A stretch of DNA of 15,450 nucleotides from CAYNJF01 sp964351745 (GCA_964351745.1 CAYGPI010000067.1:1-15450); one strand, 5' to 3'; counted from the first letter of the stretch, positions 6,260 to 14,299 are shown. Numbers and translations: made by a program. Notes: a model not told the origin generated them from the sequence alone.

Positions 6260-8209
6260 ATGACATTGGGTCGTCAATTAATTTTATCAGGTTTGCTAGT
6301 ACTTGCCGGCTTGTTTTTGGGAATGATACTTTTTACGGTTGACAATACTCAGAAATTTCTTAATCAACAGCTTGCCTCACATTCGCAGGATACAGCTACA
6401 GTGTTGGGATTATCATTAACTAATGTCATGAAAGATAACGATGTGATTGTGGCAGACAGGATGGTTGATTCTATTTGGGATAGCGGCTATTACCAAAGCA
6501 TAGAAGTAGAGTCGCTAAATGGTGCCCCTCTAGTCTCAAAATTTATGGAAGTTAAAGTTCATGGGGTTCCTGATTGGTTTATTGGGGCTTTGGCACTGGA
6601 AACAGAGAAGAAGGAAGCGCTTATTCAATCGGGCTGGTTGCAGGTTGGCAAAGTCTATGTTGAAAGTAACCCAGGATTTGCTTACAAACAGATTTGGGAA
6701 ACTTTTACAGATTCGTTAATTTGGTTTTGTGTGATTGCCGTGGTAGCACTTGGTTTGGGCGTGTTACTTTTACATATTATTTTAAAGCCTCTGCGAGAAG
6801 TGACGAAGCAAGCATACGCGATATGTAATCAAGAATTTTTAATTCAAGAAAAATTACCTTGGACATTAGATTTACGCCAAGTCGTTAAAGCCATGAACAA
6901 AATGTCTACCCGCTTAAAAGCCGTTTTTGAAGAGCAAGCAAGAGCCACAGAGAATTTAAGAGAGCAAGCTTTTCAAAGTCAGGTTACAGGGCTTGGTAAC
7001 CGTCGATATTTTGATATGATTTTTGGAAATTTGACGACAGATGAGTCACAAGGCTCGAGCGGGACCTTGTTGTTATTAGAGTTGTATGACTTTAAAGGCT
7101 TTAACGATGAGCAAGGATATGAAAAAGGCGATGCTTTACTTAAAGAAGTAGCAGCTGTTTTAAAGGATAAGTCTTCTGGTATTGAGTTGGCTCACGCAGC
7201 ACATTTAGGAGGAGCGAACTTTGCTCTGTTGATGCCACGCCAAACGGTGCAGTCTGGAAAAGAGATTGGTGAGAGGATACTTGAGGCTTTTGCTGAGTTT
7301 CAAGAGAGAGGCATCCTGACGACATCTAATGTTGGTCATATTGGGATCTGTCATTTTATGGCAGGGGAAATCCAAACAGAAATTCTGTCAAAAACTGATG
7401 TTGCTTTAAGAAAAGCACAAAGTGAAGGCCCGAATAAACTTACGATCCATGAACATGCTACGAGTATTGAAAGTCAAGGAGCTCGTGAATGGGGTAGTTT
7501 ATTTAAACGGGTTATCGAGAATAATGATATTACGATTCACTTTCAGCCTTATAAAATTTTTCATACTCTTAGAGATGAGCTTCACTATGAGGCTTTAATC
7601 CGAATCACTGATCAAGAGGGTGTTTTACTCACTGCGGGCCAATTTATGCCGATGGCAGAAAGGCTGCAGCAGATACCGAATCTTGATAGATTAGTGATAA
7701 GTAAAGTTTGTGAAGAAATTAGATCAGATCTTCAAGGGCGCCATTATAGTTTTAATCTTTCTGCATCAAGTTTGGAAGATAAGGACTTTAGGAAATACTT
7801 ACTTAAAGCTGTGAAAGGGCTAGGAAAGTCTGCTAAACAACTAACTGTTGAGCTGCCTGAATATGGCGTTTTGCATAGACTAGACTTAGTGCGTGATCTA
7901 TTCAAGAAAATTAGAGCTTATGGAGCTAGCACGGCTATAGATCATTATGGCCAGAATTTTACTTCATTTGGCTACCTGCACAGTTTAAATGTTAGCTATC
8001 TTAAAATAGATGGAAGCTTTGTTAGAGAGATTTCTAAAAATGAAGATAATCAATTCTTTATTAGAAGCCTGATTAATATTGCTCATAGCTTGGATATCCA
8101 GGTTATTGCAGAAGCTGTGGAGACCGAAGAAGAGTTACAAATCTTGAAGCGGTTAAAGGTTGATGGCGTTCAAGGGTATTTGATAGGAAAGCCTTCAGAA
8201 ATAGTTTAA
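6260..8209 (+). CDS. lapD: LapD-like c-di-GMP receptor with degenerate GGDEF and EAL domains
   Basis: Inner-membrane receptor (649 aa) that, when its EAL domain binds c-di-GMP, holds LapG in the periplasm and so keeps the adhesin on the cell. In order: membrane segment 1 (about 6-26); a periplasmic LapD/MoxY-type domain containing HGVPDWF and SGW at 124-126 followed by LQVGKVYVESNPGFAY, whose Trp126 matches the LapG-binding Trp of Pseudomonas LapD; membrane segment 2 (about 152-174); a HAMP region; a GGDEF domain with GGANF (317-321) in place of GGDEF; and an EAL domain. The EAL triplet survives (444-446), but the DDFG motif is DHYG (561-564), so cyclase activity is very unlikely and hydrolysis improbable. 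KIDGSF and the QGY near the C-terminus remain, consistent with ligand binding. GGGGA at 6250-6254 is a good ribosome site. Coupled to lapG with a nine-base gap. Confidence 0.94.
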   Translation: MTLGRQLILSGLLVLAGLFLGMILFTVDNTQKFLNQQLASHSQDTATVLGLSLTNVMKDNDVIVADRMVDSIWDSGYYQSIEVESLNGAPLVSKFMEVKVHGVPDWFIGALALETEKKEALIQSGWLQVGKVYVESNPGFAYKQIWETFTDSLIWFCVIAVVALGLGVLLLHIILKPLREVTKQAYAICNQEFLIQEKLPWTLDLRQVVKAMNKMSTRLKAVFEEQARATENLREQAFQSQVTGLGNRRYFDMIFGNLTTDESQGSSGTLLLLELYDFKGFNDEQGYEKGDALLKEVAAVLKDKSSGIELAHAAHLGGANFALLMPRQTVQSGKEIGERILEAFAEFQERGILTTSNVGHIGICHFMAGEIQTEILSKTDVALRKAQSEGPNKLTIHEHATSIESQGAREWGSLFKRVIENNDITIHFQPYKIFHTLRDELHYEALIRITDQEGVLLTAGQFMPMAERLQQIPNLDRLVISKVCEEIRSDLQGRHYSFNLSASSLEDKDFRKYLLKAVKGLGKSAKQLTVELPEYGVLHRLDLVRDLFKKIRAYGASTAIDHYGQNFTSFGYLHSLNVSYLKIDGSFVREISKNEDNQFFIRSLINIAHSLDIQVIAEAVETEEELQILKRLKVDGVQGYLIGKPSEIV

Positions 8210-8218
8210 AATGATAGT

Positions 8219-8256
8219 CAGTTGTGTTTATTGTTTGATTTGCGCAACTGATCAAA
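8219..8256 (+). repeat. Nested, mutually exclusive inverted repeats after lapD
   Basis: CAGTTG (8219-8224) can pair with CAACTG (8245-8250), while TTTGAT (8234-8239) can pair with ATCAAA (8251-8256), which is followed by TTTC. The palindrome TTGCGCAA sits at 8240-8247. The stems are short and the T-run poor, so this is at best a weak terminator for lapD; it may instead be an operator for the MFS gene, since it overlaps that gene's likely promoter region. Function unknown. Confidence 0.3.
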
Positions 8257-8269
8257 TTTCTGTTATAAA
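8240..8269 (+). promoter_or_regulatory. Candidate extended -10 promoter for the MFS gene
   Basis: TGT followed by TATAAA (8261-8269) forms an extended -10 element. A poor -35, TTGCGC (8240-8245), lies 18 bases upstream; extended -10 promoters tolerate this. It is about 70 bases before the MFS start and fits a new transcription unit after lapD. Confidence 0.35.
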
Positions 8270-8338
8270 TATTTCATTAAATACAAGTGCTTAGCTAGTA
8301 TTTAGGCTGTCCCATTCATTGCTAAAAAAACAGGAACC

Positions 8339-9628
8339 ATGAGTCAAACTATAACCAATTCTATACCAATTCCTCCTAATCGTTTTGCACCTTGGTTGAT
8401 GTGCGCAGTCGCTGCGCTTTTCTATTGTTATGAATATCTGTTACGCATAGCGCCCAGTGCTATGGAATCGGATCTGATGTTAGCTTATGACATCAGCGCT
8501 GCGGGTGTTGGTCTCATTAGCGCCTATTATTTTGTGGCGTATACACCTCTGCAGTTGCCGGTAGGGGTTATGATGGACAAGTTTGGTCCAAGAAGAGTTA
8601 TTACCCTTGCTGTTTTTTGCTGCACCTTTGGTGTGGCTATGTTAGCCCTGTCTTCCAATTTTAATTTAGCCTTATTAGGAAGATTTCTTATAGGCTTTGG
8701 ATCAGCTTTTGCGTTTGTTGGCGTCTTAAAATTAGCTAGCATTTGGCTGCCACCAGAAAGATTTGCCTTTATTGCCGGTGCAACCACAGCTCTGGGTATG
8801 GGCGGTGCGATGGTTGGCCAAAATCTATTACTTTTGATGGTCAATCAAGTCGGCATGGAAAAAACCCTGCTTTATGCATGCGGTGTTGGTGTGGCTTTAA
8901 TACCGCTTATTTGGCTGGTCATTAAAGACGCACCTCCAGATCATGAAACTTCAGAGCCAGATCTCACCTTTAAAAAACTTTTTAAGGATATCCTTCAAGT
9001 CTTTGGAAATAGTCAGATTTGGATTAATGGATTAGCTGGTGCTCTCATCATGCTGCCTACAACCGTTTTTGCGGAAATGTGGGGTGGATTATTTTTCAAG
9101 AGTTATTATGGCTTTGAGCCAAAAATTGCGACTTATGCGACATCCATGATTTTTCTTGGTTGGGCGATTGGTGGCCCGATTGCAGGCTACATATCAGATA
9201 CGATCAAACGTAGAGTCTTGCCTCTATTACTAGGCTCTTTTGTTGGCTCTCTCATTATGTTGGTTTTGATTTATGGGCCAATTTTGCCGACTTGGCTTCT
9301 ATTTGGGATGCTATTTTTATTTGGTGCAGTTTCAAGTACAGAAATTATTTGCTTTGCTATCGCTAAGGAAAAGTCGAAAGGATCAGTCGCTGGAACGGCT
9401 ATTGCTATGACAAACTTTATAGTCGTCTTTGCAGGCTTTTTCCAGTGGGTTGTTGCAAAGCTTCTAGACTTTAGCCGTCATGGCTTAGTTGATGCGTCTG
9501 GTCACCCTATTTATAGTATTGAAGACTTCAAATTTGCATTAATCATGCTACCATTAAGTATGATAGTTGGCTTTGTTATGTGCTTTTTCATTGTAGAAAC
9601 AAATTGTAAATCTTTGCAAGACGATTAG
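8339..9628 (+). CDS. Major facilitator superfamily transporter
   Basis: Inner-membrane secondary transporter (429 aa) with about twelve hydrophobic segments split by a polar central loop near residues 195-220 (DAPPDHETSEPDLTFKK). MFS motif A is present between segments 2 and 3: GVMMDKFGPRR (76-86). The N-terminal segment ending in YEYLLRIAPSAM is of a type met in MFS proteins of intracellular gammaproteobacteria, such as the Legionella Pht-like and Francisella phagosomal transporters that import nutrients; this is from memory of family style, not an alignment. The substrate cannot be told from sequence. AGGAA at 8332-8336 supports the ATG start. The following lipoprotein gene starts 13 bases after the stop and is probably co-transcribed. 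Nothing connects it functionally to the Lap genes. Confidence 0.9.
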   Translation: MSQTITNSIPIPPNRFAPWLMCAVAALFYCYEYLLRIAPSAMESDLMLAYDISAAGVGLISAYYFVAYTPLQLPVGVMMDKFGPRRVITLAVFCCTFGVAMLALSSNFNLALLGRFLIGFGSAFAFVGVLKLASIWLPPERFAFIAGATTALGMGGAMVGQNLLLLMVNQVGMEKTLLYACGVGVALIPLIWLVIKDAPPDHETSEPDLTFKKLFKDILQVFGNSQIWINGLAGALIMLPTTVFAEMWGGLFFKSYYGFEPKIATYATSMIFLGWAIGGPIAGYISDTIKRRVLPLLLGSFVGSLIMLVLIYGPILPTWLLFGMLFLFGAVSSTEIICFAIAKEKSKGSVAGTAIAMTNFIVVFAGFFQWVVAKLLDFSRHGLVDASGHPIYSIEDFKFALIMLPLSMIVGFVMCFFIVETNCKSLQDD

Positions 9629-9641
9629 TAAGGGTTGGGGC

Positions 9642-10049
9642 ATGTTCAAAAATACTTTGATTGGAATAATCTTTTTAGCTCTTATGGGTTGCGCTATTGA
9701 GCCAAGTTATCGAGCAAAATTAGTTCGTCCAGCTTATCCTGAAATGGTCACGGAGTGTGTTTTCCTTGGTGGGGTTACAGCAACCAGCGACTTGATTTAT
9801 ACCCCTTTAGGCAAACAAAAAGCAAAGTACAAGGCGCTAGATGAGGCAGCTCAATTGGGCGCAACTCATATTGTTTGGGTTGAGCTATCTCAAGCTGTTC
9901 AGCCAACAGCCAAAGGTCGGATTTATCGGTGTGACGAAGGCTCCTTTGGGGTTGGATCTCGGGATTTCCATTATCCGCAAGGCGAATACCACGATCAGTC
10001 TATTTACTCACAACCAGTTGAATCTGACGAAACGTTTTATACTAAGTAG
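9642..10049 (+). CDS. Small lipoprotein resembling RcsF/DUF4156-type proteins
   Basis: A 135-residue protein with a lipoprotein signal: short positive start, hydrophobic core IGIIFLAL, lipobox LMGC with the lipidated Cys at residue 17. The mature part has two further cysteines, C39 in TECVFLGGVTA and C97 in IYRCDEG. Between them are an Ala/Lys helix (KAKYKALDEAAQLGATHIVW) and a strand. This Cys-LGxV-helix-GAxxI-Cys layout is like the RcsF/DUF4156 fold, small outer-membrane lipoproteins with a disulfide-bonded core; the match is by pattern only. The C-terminal 35 residues are polar and rich in Tyr and Ser and look flexible. The start is preceded by AAGGG (9630-9634) and a run of G at 9637-9640. 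It probably shares a transcript with the MFS gene. Exact role unknown. Confidence 0.75.
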   Translation: MFKNTLIGIIFLALMGCAIEPSYRAKLVRPAYPEMVTECVFLGGVTATSDLIYTPLGKQKAKYKALDEAAQLGATHIVWVELSQAVQPTAKGRIYRCDEGSFGVGSRDFHYPQGEYHDQSIYSQPVESDETFYTK

Positions 10050-10058
10050 CCAGCTGCC

Positions 10059-10085
10059 TTGAATATTGCGTGGATTAATTATAAA
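10059..10085 (+). promoter_or_regulatory. Weak candidate promoter before the unknown 229-residue protein gene
   Basis: TTGAAT (10059-10064) and TATAAA (10080-10085) are separated by 15 bases, which is shorter than ideal. The surrounding bases are AT-rich. It lies about 35 bases before the likely ATG at 10119 and would separate this gene from the lipoprotein gene. Confidence 0.3.
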
Positions 10086-10118
10086 ATTCCCTAAATTTTA
10101 AAATTAGTGCGGTGCGAT

Positions 10119-10808
10119 ATGATTGATGGTTTGGTGGTTAAAAAAGAGCGAGTTAGCAATGTTTTAGAGCTAATGTCTGGCAGCTTCTCGTTATTAAAAG
10201 CGAGCATTTCTCCTGCATTAACGACAGATGCAGGTATTTTTGATTCTTGGGCTAGGTCCTTATCGCGACCTGAAGCTGGTGCTTTTTTAAAGATCCATTA
10301 TAAGCTTCGTCCATTGATGTCTCATGCCGAAATTAAGTTGTTACAAAGTGCTTTTTGCGCTTCATCTCTTCATAATTTAGAGCCAGTTAAGCAATTCCTC
10401 ATGGATGAGAAACATGCTGGAGTTCTTGCCTTTTATGAGGAAAACATGACTGATATTAACTGTTTTGCTCGAGATTTTGTGCGTTTTTCTAAGGATTTGG
10501 CCGAAAGTCAAGAGAAAAGGAAAGAGCAGCGAAAACAGTGGTTAAAAGAAGCCCAGTTGAGAAGGGAAAAAAATCAACAGGAAATGCAAAAAACCATGGA
10601 TGAACTTAATGCTCTACATTTAAGCGAAGCTGGCACCCAGCCACCACCACCTGTGATCATTCATAGACCAAGACCTCGAACGCCAGTTAATTTCTTGCTT
10701 GAAGAGAACAATGATGTAGACACAACGAGCTCGGTCAAAAAGGGACCAGGCCTTCGAAGAACAATCAGTTTCGACGCAGATTTAAAACTTCTTGGCACAT
10801 CTAATTAG
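10119..10808 (+). CDS. Unrecognised protein with charged helix, proline run and basic tail
   Basis: I do not recognise this 229-residue protein. The ATG at 10119 is preferred; a GTG at 10107 would add four residues, and neither has a good ribosome site. No classical signal peptide or membrane segment is visible. Residues about 1-120 look globular and helical. Residues 127-163 are a highly charged, Lys/Glu/Gln-rich segment, probably a coiled coil. A PPPP run (175-178) and HRPRPRTP (182-189) follow, then an acidic patch (LLEENNDVD) and a basic tail with RRTIS (213-217). The N-terminus has LELMSGS (16-22), loosely like a double-glycine leader with GS in place of GG, which is of interest because the next two genes encode a C39 exporter; the fit is partial. 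The mix of coiled coil, proline motif and kinase-site-like sequence also recalls host-directed effectors. Both ideas are speculative. Confidence 0.7.
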   Translation: MIDGLVVKKERVSNVLELMSGSFSLLKASISPALTTDAGIFDSWARSLSRPEAGAFLKIHYKLRPLMSHAEIKLLQSAFCASSLHNLEPVKQFLMDEKHAGVLAFYEENMTDINCFARDFVRFSKDLAESQEKRKEQRKQWLKEAQLRREKNQQEMQKTMDELNALHLSEAGTQPPPPVIIHRPRPRTPVNFLLEENNDVDTTSSVKKGPGLRRTISFDADLKLLGTSN

Positions 10809-10868
10809 TTTTCGACAAACGTCCGCCTGCGGTTGATGGGCTAACTAATAACTTTTGTGTGATTCGTG

Positions 10869-10874
10869 TATACT
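10869..10874 (+). promoter_or_regulatory. Possible -10 element upstream of the CvaA-like gene
   Basis: TATACT at 10869-10874, 41 bases before the likely start codon, is a five-of-six -10 match. No convincing -35 is seen at the proper distance. Its position argues that translation starts at the ATG at 10915 rather than at the in-frame TTG at 10855. Confidence 0.25.
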
Positions 10875-10914
10875 GCGCCTATTAGTTGTTATTTACTGTT
10901 TGGGCCAAACTTGC

Positions 10915-12165
10915 ATGTCTTCATCCTTATTCAGAAAAGAAGCTGTTGAGCATCAAAAAGATCGTCTCATGGGCGAGGTTTTGCTTTTACAGCCATTGTC
11001 TTTTGCCATTTTAACCACAGTTGCTGTTGTCATTGCGGCAATGATTGTTGGCCTGTTATTTTGGGGAACTTATGCCCGCAAAGAAACAGTGCGTGGGTAT
11101 TTAGTGCCTGACAAGGGTATTGTTAAAGTCTTTGCACCTAACACGGGTACCATCACTAATATTTATGTTTCTGAAGGTGAAGTGGTCGAATCAGGTCAAT
11201 CACTTGTTAAAATGTCACTTGAGCGCTCTATGGAGAATGGTACCGATGTCGATACCTTAATCCTTGAAGAGATTGAGTTAGGGCTATCTGAAATCGAACA
11301 ACGAATTGATAGTGAGCGCCGTATAGAGACATCAGAGTTAGATAGAATGAAGACTCAACGCACCGGCCTTAAAGAAGAGTTAGCGCAAATTAATGAGTCT
11401 TTGGCTATTCATAAGAAGCGAGTTTTGATTTCAGAGCAACGCATTGATGCTAATCAAAAATTACTAGATAGCAAAATCTTATCTCAAAAAGACTTCGACA
11501 AGATTCAAGAAGAGCATTTAGCCTTATTGCAGCAACAGCAAGAGTTATTGAGAAGTCGAACAACTAAGAAAAATAATATTGTTGAAATTGACTCGCAATT
11601 AATCTCATATCCTATTCAAGTTCAATCCAAAATTGGATCTTTAAAAAAAGAGCAATCAGATTTAAAGCAGCGACTCTATGAGATCCAGGGGCGTAGTATT
11701 TTTGAAATAAAGACACCCATTAGTGGGACAGTTGATGGGCTAAGTGTTCATGAAGGGCAATGGATGAATGCACAAGCAGCTAACATTCTAGCCATTATTC
11801 CCAAAGATTCTGTTATGAAAGCAGAGTTGTACATTCCAACTCGAGCCATTGGCTTTATTGAAGTCGGTCAAACAGTCAAAATGCGATATGATGCTTTCCC
11901 TCATCAGCGTTACGGGATTTATGGTGGGACGATTGAGTCTATATCACAACATATTTTACATCCCCAAGAGTTAGCGATCCCTCTTGAGATTCAAGAGCCA
12001 GTATATCGTGTCGTTGTGTTGATTGATAAGCAGACCGTGAGAGCTTATGGCAAAGAGATGATTTTACAGCCTGGTATGTCCTTAGAGGCAGATATTATTA
12101 TTGAGCGCCAGTCCTTATTAGATTGGATTTTAGATCCGCTTTATAGTCTTAAGGGGAAAATCTAG
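10915..12165 (+). CDS. HlyD-family secretion adaptor, CvaA-like
   Basis: Membrane fusion protein (416 aa) of the type that partners peptidase-containing ABC exporters (CvaA of colicin V, MchE, RaxA). It starts MSSSLFRKEAVEHQKDRLMGEVLL, with the typical FRKEA...Q motif, then one membrane segment (about residues 29-52) ending in WGTYARKETVRGYLVPDKG, a hallmark of this subfamily. The lipoyl half-motif APNTGTITNIYVSEGEVV follows. A long coiled-coil hairpin comes next, rich in Glu, Gln and Leu, then the second lipoyl half IKTPISGTVDGL and a barrel region ending ILQPGMSLEADIIIERQSLLDWILDPLY. An in-frame TTG at 10855 would add 20 residues that do not resemble the family, so the ATG at 10915 is chosen; its ribosome site is weak. 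The stop is two bases before the next gene, so the two are co-translated partners. Confidence 0.92.
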   Translation: MSSSLFRKEAVEHQKDRLMGEVLLLQPLSFAILTTVAVVIAAMIVGLLFWGTYARKETVRGYLVPDKGIVKVFAPNTGTITNIYVSEGEVVESGQSLVKMSLERSMENGTDVDTLILEEIELGLSEIEQRIDSERRIETSELDRMKTQRTGLKEELAQINESLAIHKKRVLISEQRIDANQKLLDSKILSQKDFDKIQEEHLALLQQQQELLRSRTTKKNNIVEIDSQLISYPIQVQSKIGSLKKEQSDLKQRLYEIQGRSIFEIKTPISGTVDGLSVHEGQWMNAQAANILAIIPKDSVMKAELYIPTRAIGFIEVGQTVKMRYDAFPHQRYGIYGGTIESISQHILHPQELAIPLEIQEPVYRVVVLIDKQTVRAYGKEMILQPGMSLEADIIIERQSLLDWILDPLYSLKGKI

Positions 12166-12167
12166 TT

Positions 12168-14285
12168 ATGGACAATGTTTTATCTTTGCTTAAGTTTACA
12201 TCAAAACATCAGTTGCCAAATATTTTGCAAACAGAAGTGGCTGAATGTGGTCTAGCCTGTCTTGCGATGGTTTCTAGTTACCATGGTCATAAGATTGATA
12301 TCGCAACGCTGAGGCACAAATTTCCTATTTCCTTGCGTGGTGTTACATTACAAACTTTAATCCAGATAGCTGATCAAATGGATTTTGCAAGTCGACCACT
12401 TCGGCTTGAGCTTGAAGAGCTAAATCAACTTCAAACCCCTACAATTTTGCATTGGGATATGAATCACTTTGTGGTTTTGAAGAAAGTTTATCAAAATCAC
12501 ATCATCATTCATGATCCAGCTCAAGGCATTCGCAAAATTCCTATGAAGGAAGTGAGCGAACACTTTACCGGGATTGCTTTAGAGCTAACCCCAACCCCAA
12601 CCTTTGAGCAAAAAGATGAAGTAAGAAAAATTCCTTTCTCTACTTTTTGGAGCCGAATGGTAGGTCTTAAGCGTTTGATGCTTAGAGTCTTTATCCTTTC
12701 GGTTGTGCTGCAGATTTTTTCGCTTATTAGTCCTTGGTATGTCCAAACCATTGTTGATAATGTTTTACTTAGTTACGACACGAGTTTGTTGACTGTTTTA
12801 GCCTTGGGGTTTGGTTTAATCATGCTCATTGAGCTGGCAACCACAGCTTTACGATCCTATGTTGTGTTGATGTTCTCAAGCATGTTAAGTATTCAAATGG
12901 CGACGAATTTATTCAGGCATTTGATTCGACTCCCTTTACCGTTTTTTGAAAAGCGCCATATAGGCGACATTGTGTCAAGATTTGGTTCTTTGTCTCAGAT
13001 AGAGCAATTTTTAACACAGGGCATTGTTCAGGCTGTGGTTGATGGGCTTATGAGTCTTGCAACTTTAACCATGATCTTTATTTATAGTCCTTTATTAGCC
13101 TGTATCGTGATTACGGCTGTTGCTTTGTACGCCGTGATACGTTTGGTTTGGTACAGGCCATTTAGAGCAATCAATGAAGAAGCGATTGTGACGAAGGCCA
13201 AAGAAAGCTCGAATTTCATGGAAACAGTTCGCGGTATTCAAAGCATTAAAGTTTTTGGGAAAGAAAGCCAACGTCAAACTCTTTGGCAAAACCGATTTGC
13301 TGATAGTATGAATACTGGGATCAGAAAAGCAAAAATGGGTATTGTGTTTTCAACGACCAATGCACTTCTATTTGGTATAGAAAACATCTTAGTTGTTTTC
13401 TTTGCAGCGCAGCTGGTGATGCATCCTGAATCCACTTTTTCTGTTGGTATGATGTATGCCTTTCTATCTTATAAGCAGCAATTTACGTCACGTGCTGCGG
13501 CCCTCATTGAGAACTTAATTGAGTTAAAAATGCTCGGATTACATTTAGAGCGCCTGGGGGATATTGCCCTAGAGAAACAAGAGATTCAAGAAACAGGATT
13601 AGAAACTAAAGAAGTTAAGGGCACGATTGAGCTTCAAAACGTCTCATTTCGTTATAATGAAAATGAGCCATTTGTTTTAGATAAGGTTAGCTTAAAGATT
13701 AATCAAGGCGAGTCTGTTGCTATTATTGGTCCTTCAGGGTGTGGTAAGACAACCTTGATGAAGGTGATGATGGGGTTGTTTGCGATTGAATCAGGAAAAA
13801 TTTTGATAGATGGCGTTGAGCTTGCTACTTTTGGGCATAGAAATTTCAGAGAGCAATATGGCGCAGTGATGCAAAACGATCAATTGCTATCGGGCTCAAT
13901 GAGTGAAAATATTGCATTCTTTGAATCTGAAATTGATCAAGATCGGATTGTCAAAGCTGCCGACATGGCTGTGATTTCACAAGATATTGCGAGAATGCCT
14001 ATGAGTTATAACACCTTAATAGGTGACATGGGCACGAGTCTTTCTGGTGGGCAAATGCAGCGAGTCTTGTTAGCGAGAGCCTTGTATAAGCAACCAAGAA
14101 TTCTATTCTTAGATGAAGCGACCAGTCATTTGGATGTGGCTTTGGAGCAAGCTGTTAATCATGCCGTTAAGCAATTAGAGATGACTCGTATTATTATTGC
14201 GCATAGACCAGAGACCATCCGCTCTGCGGATAGAATCTTTGTTCTTACGCATGATGGTCTTGTGGAGCAGCCTAAGGCTGACTAA
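12168..14285 (+). CDS. Peptidase C39-containing ABC exporter, CvaB-like
   Basis: Inner-membrane exporter (705 aa) that in its family removes a double-glycine leader from a peptide and exports it. The N-terminal C39 domain is intact: oxyanion Gln21 and nucleophile Cys27 in LQTEVAECGLACLAM, His100 in WDMNHFVVLK and Asp116 in IHDPAQG. The membrane domain (about 165-450) has six hydrophobic stretches. The ATPase domain has Walker A GPSGCGKT (521-528), the Q-loop Gln569, signature LSGGQ (625-629), Walker B ILFLDE (645-650) and His679. AAGGGG at 12151-12156 is the ribosome site. It directly follows its adaptor, forming a CvaA/CvaB pair. No short double-glycine peptide gene and no TolC gene are beside it; the unknown gene at 10119-10808 is the only local candidate partner, and the tolC gene at 4063 could supply the channel. 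Family assignment is secure, substrate unknown. Confidence 0.94.
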   Translation: MDNVLSLLKFTSKHQLPNILQTEVAECGLACLAMVSSYHGHKIDIATLRHKFPISLRGVTLQTLIQIADQMDFASRPLRLELEELNQLQTPTILHWDMNHFVVLKKVYQNHIIIHDPAQGIRKIPMKEVSEHFTGIALELTPTPTFEQKDEVRKIPFSTFWSRMVGLKRLMLRVFILSVVLQIFSLISPWYVQTIVDNVLLSYDTSLLTVLALGFGLIMLIELATTALRSYVVLMFSSMLSIQMATNLFRHLIRLPLPFFEKRHIGDIVSRFGSLSQIEQFLTQGIVQAVVDGLMSLATLTMIFIYSPLLACIVITAVALYAVIRLVWYRPFRAINEEAIVTKAKESSNFMETVRGIQSIKVFGKESQRQTLWQNRFADSMNTGIRKAKMGIVFSTTNALLFGIENILVVFFAAQLVMHPESTFSVGMMYAFLSYKQQFTSRAAALIENLIELKMLGLHLERLGDIALEKQEIQETGLETKEVKGTIELQNVSFRYNENEPFVLDKVSLKINQGESVAIIGPSGCGKTTLMKVMMGLFAIESGKILIDGVELATFGHRNFREQYGAVMQNDQLLSGSMSENIAFFESEIDQDRIVKAADMAVISQDIARMPMSYNTLIGDMGTSLSGGQMQRVLLARALYKQPRILFLDEATSHLDVALEQAVNHAVKQLEMTRIIIAHRPETIRSADRIFVLTHDGLVEQPKAD

Positions 14286-14299
14286 TAAGTAGGTGCCTT

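Noticed and set aside
8527..8844. 105-codon open frame on the minus strand
   Set aside because: It lies entirely opposite the MFS gene, has no ribosome site or family features, and its composition is that of an antisense shadow.
10823..10832. CCGC-CT-GCGG hairpin as a terminator after the unknown gene
   Set aside because: The stem has only four pairs with a two-base loop and no T-run follows.
10855..10914. TTG at 10855 as the start of the CvaA-like gene
   Set aside because: The added 20 residues (rich in Cys and Leu) do not resemble the family, whose N-terminus matches the ATG at 10915; a -10-like TATACT lies inside the extension.
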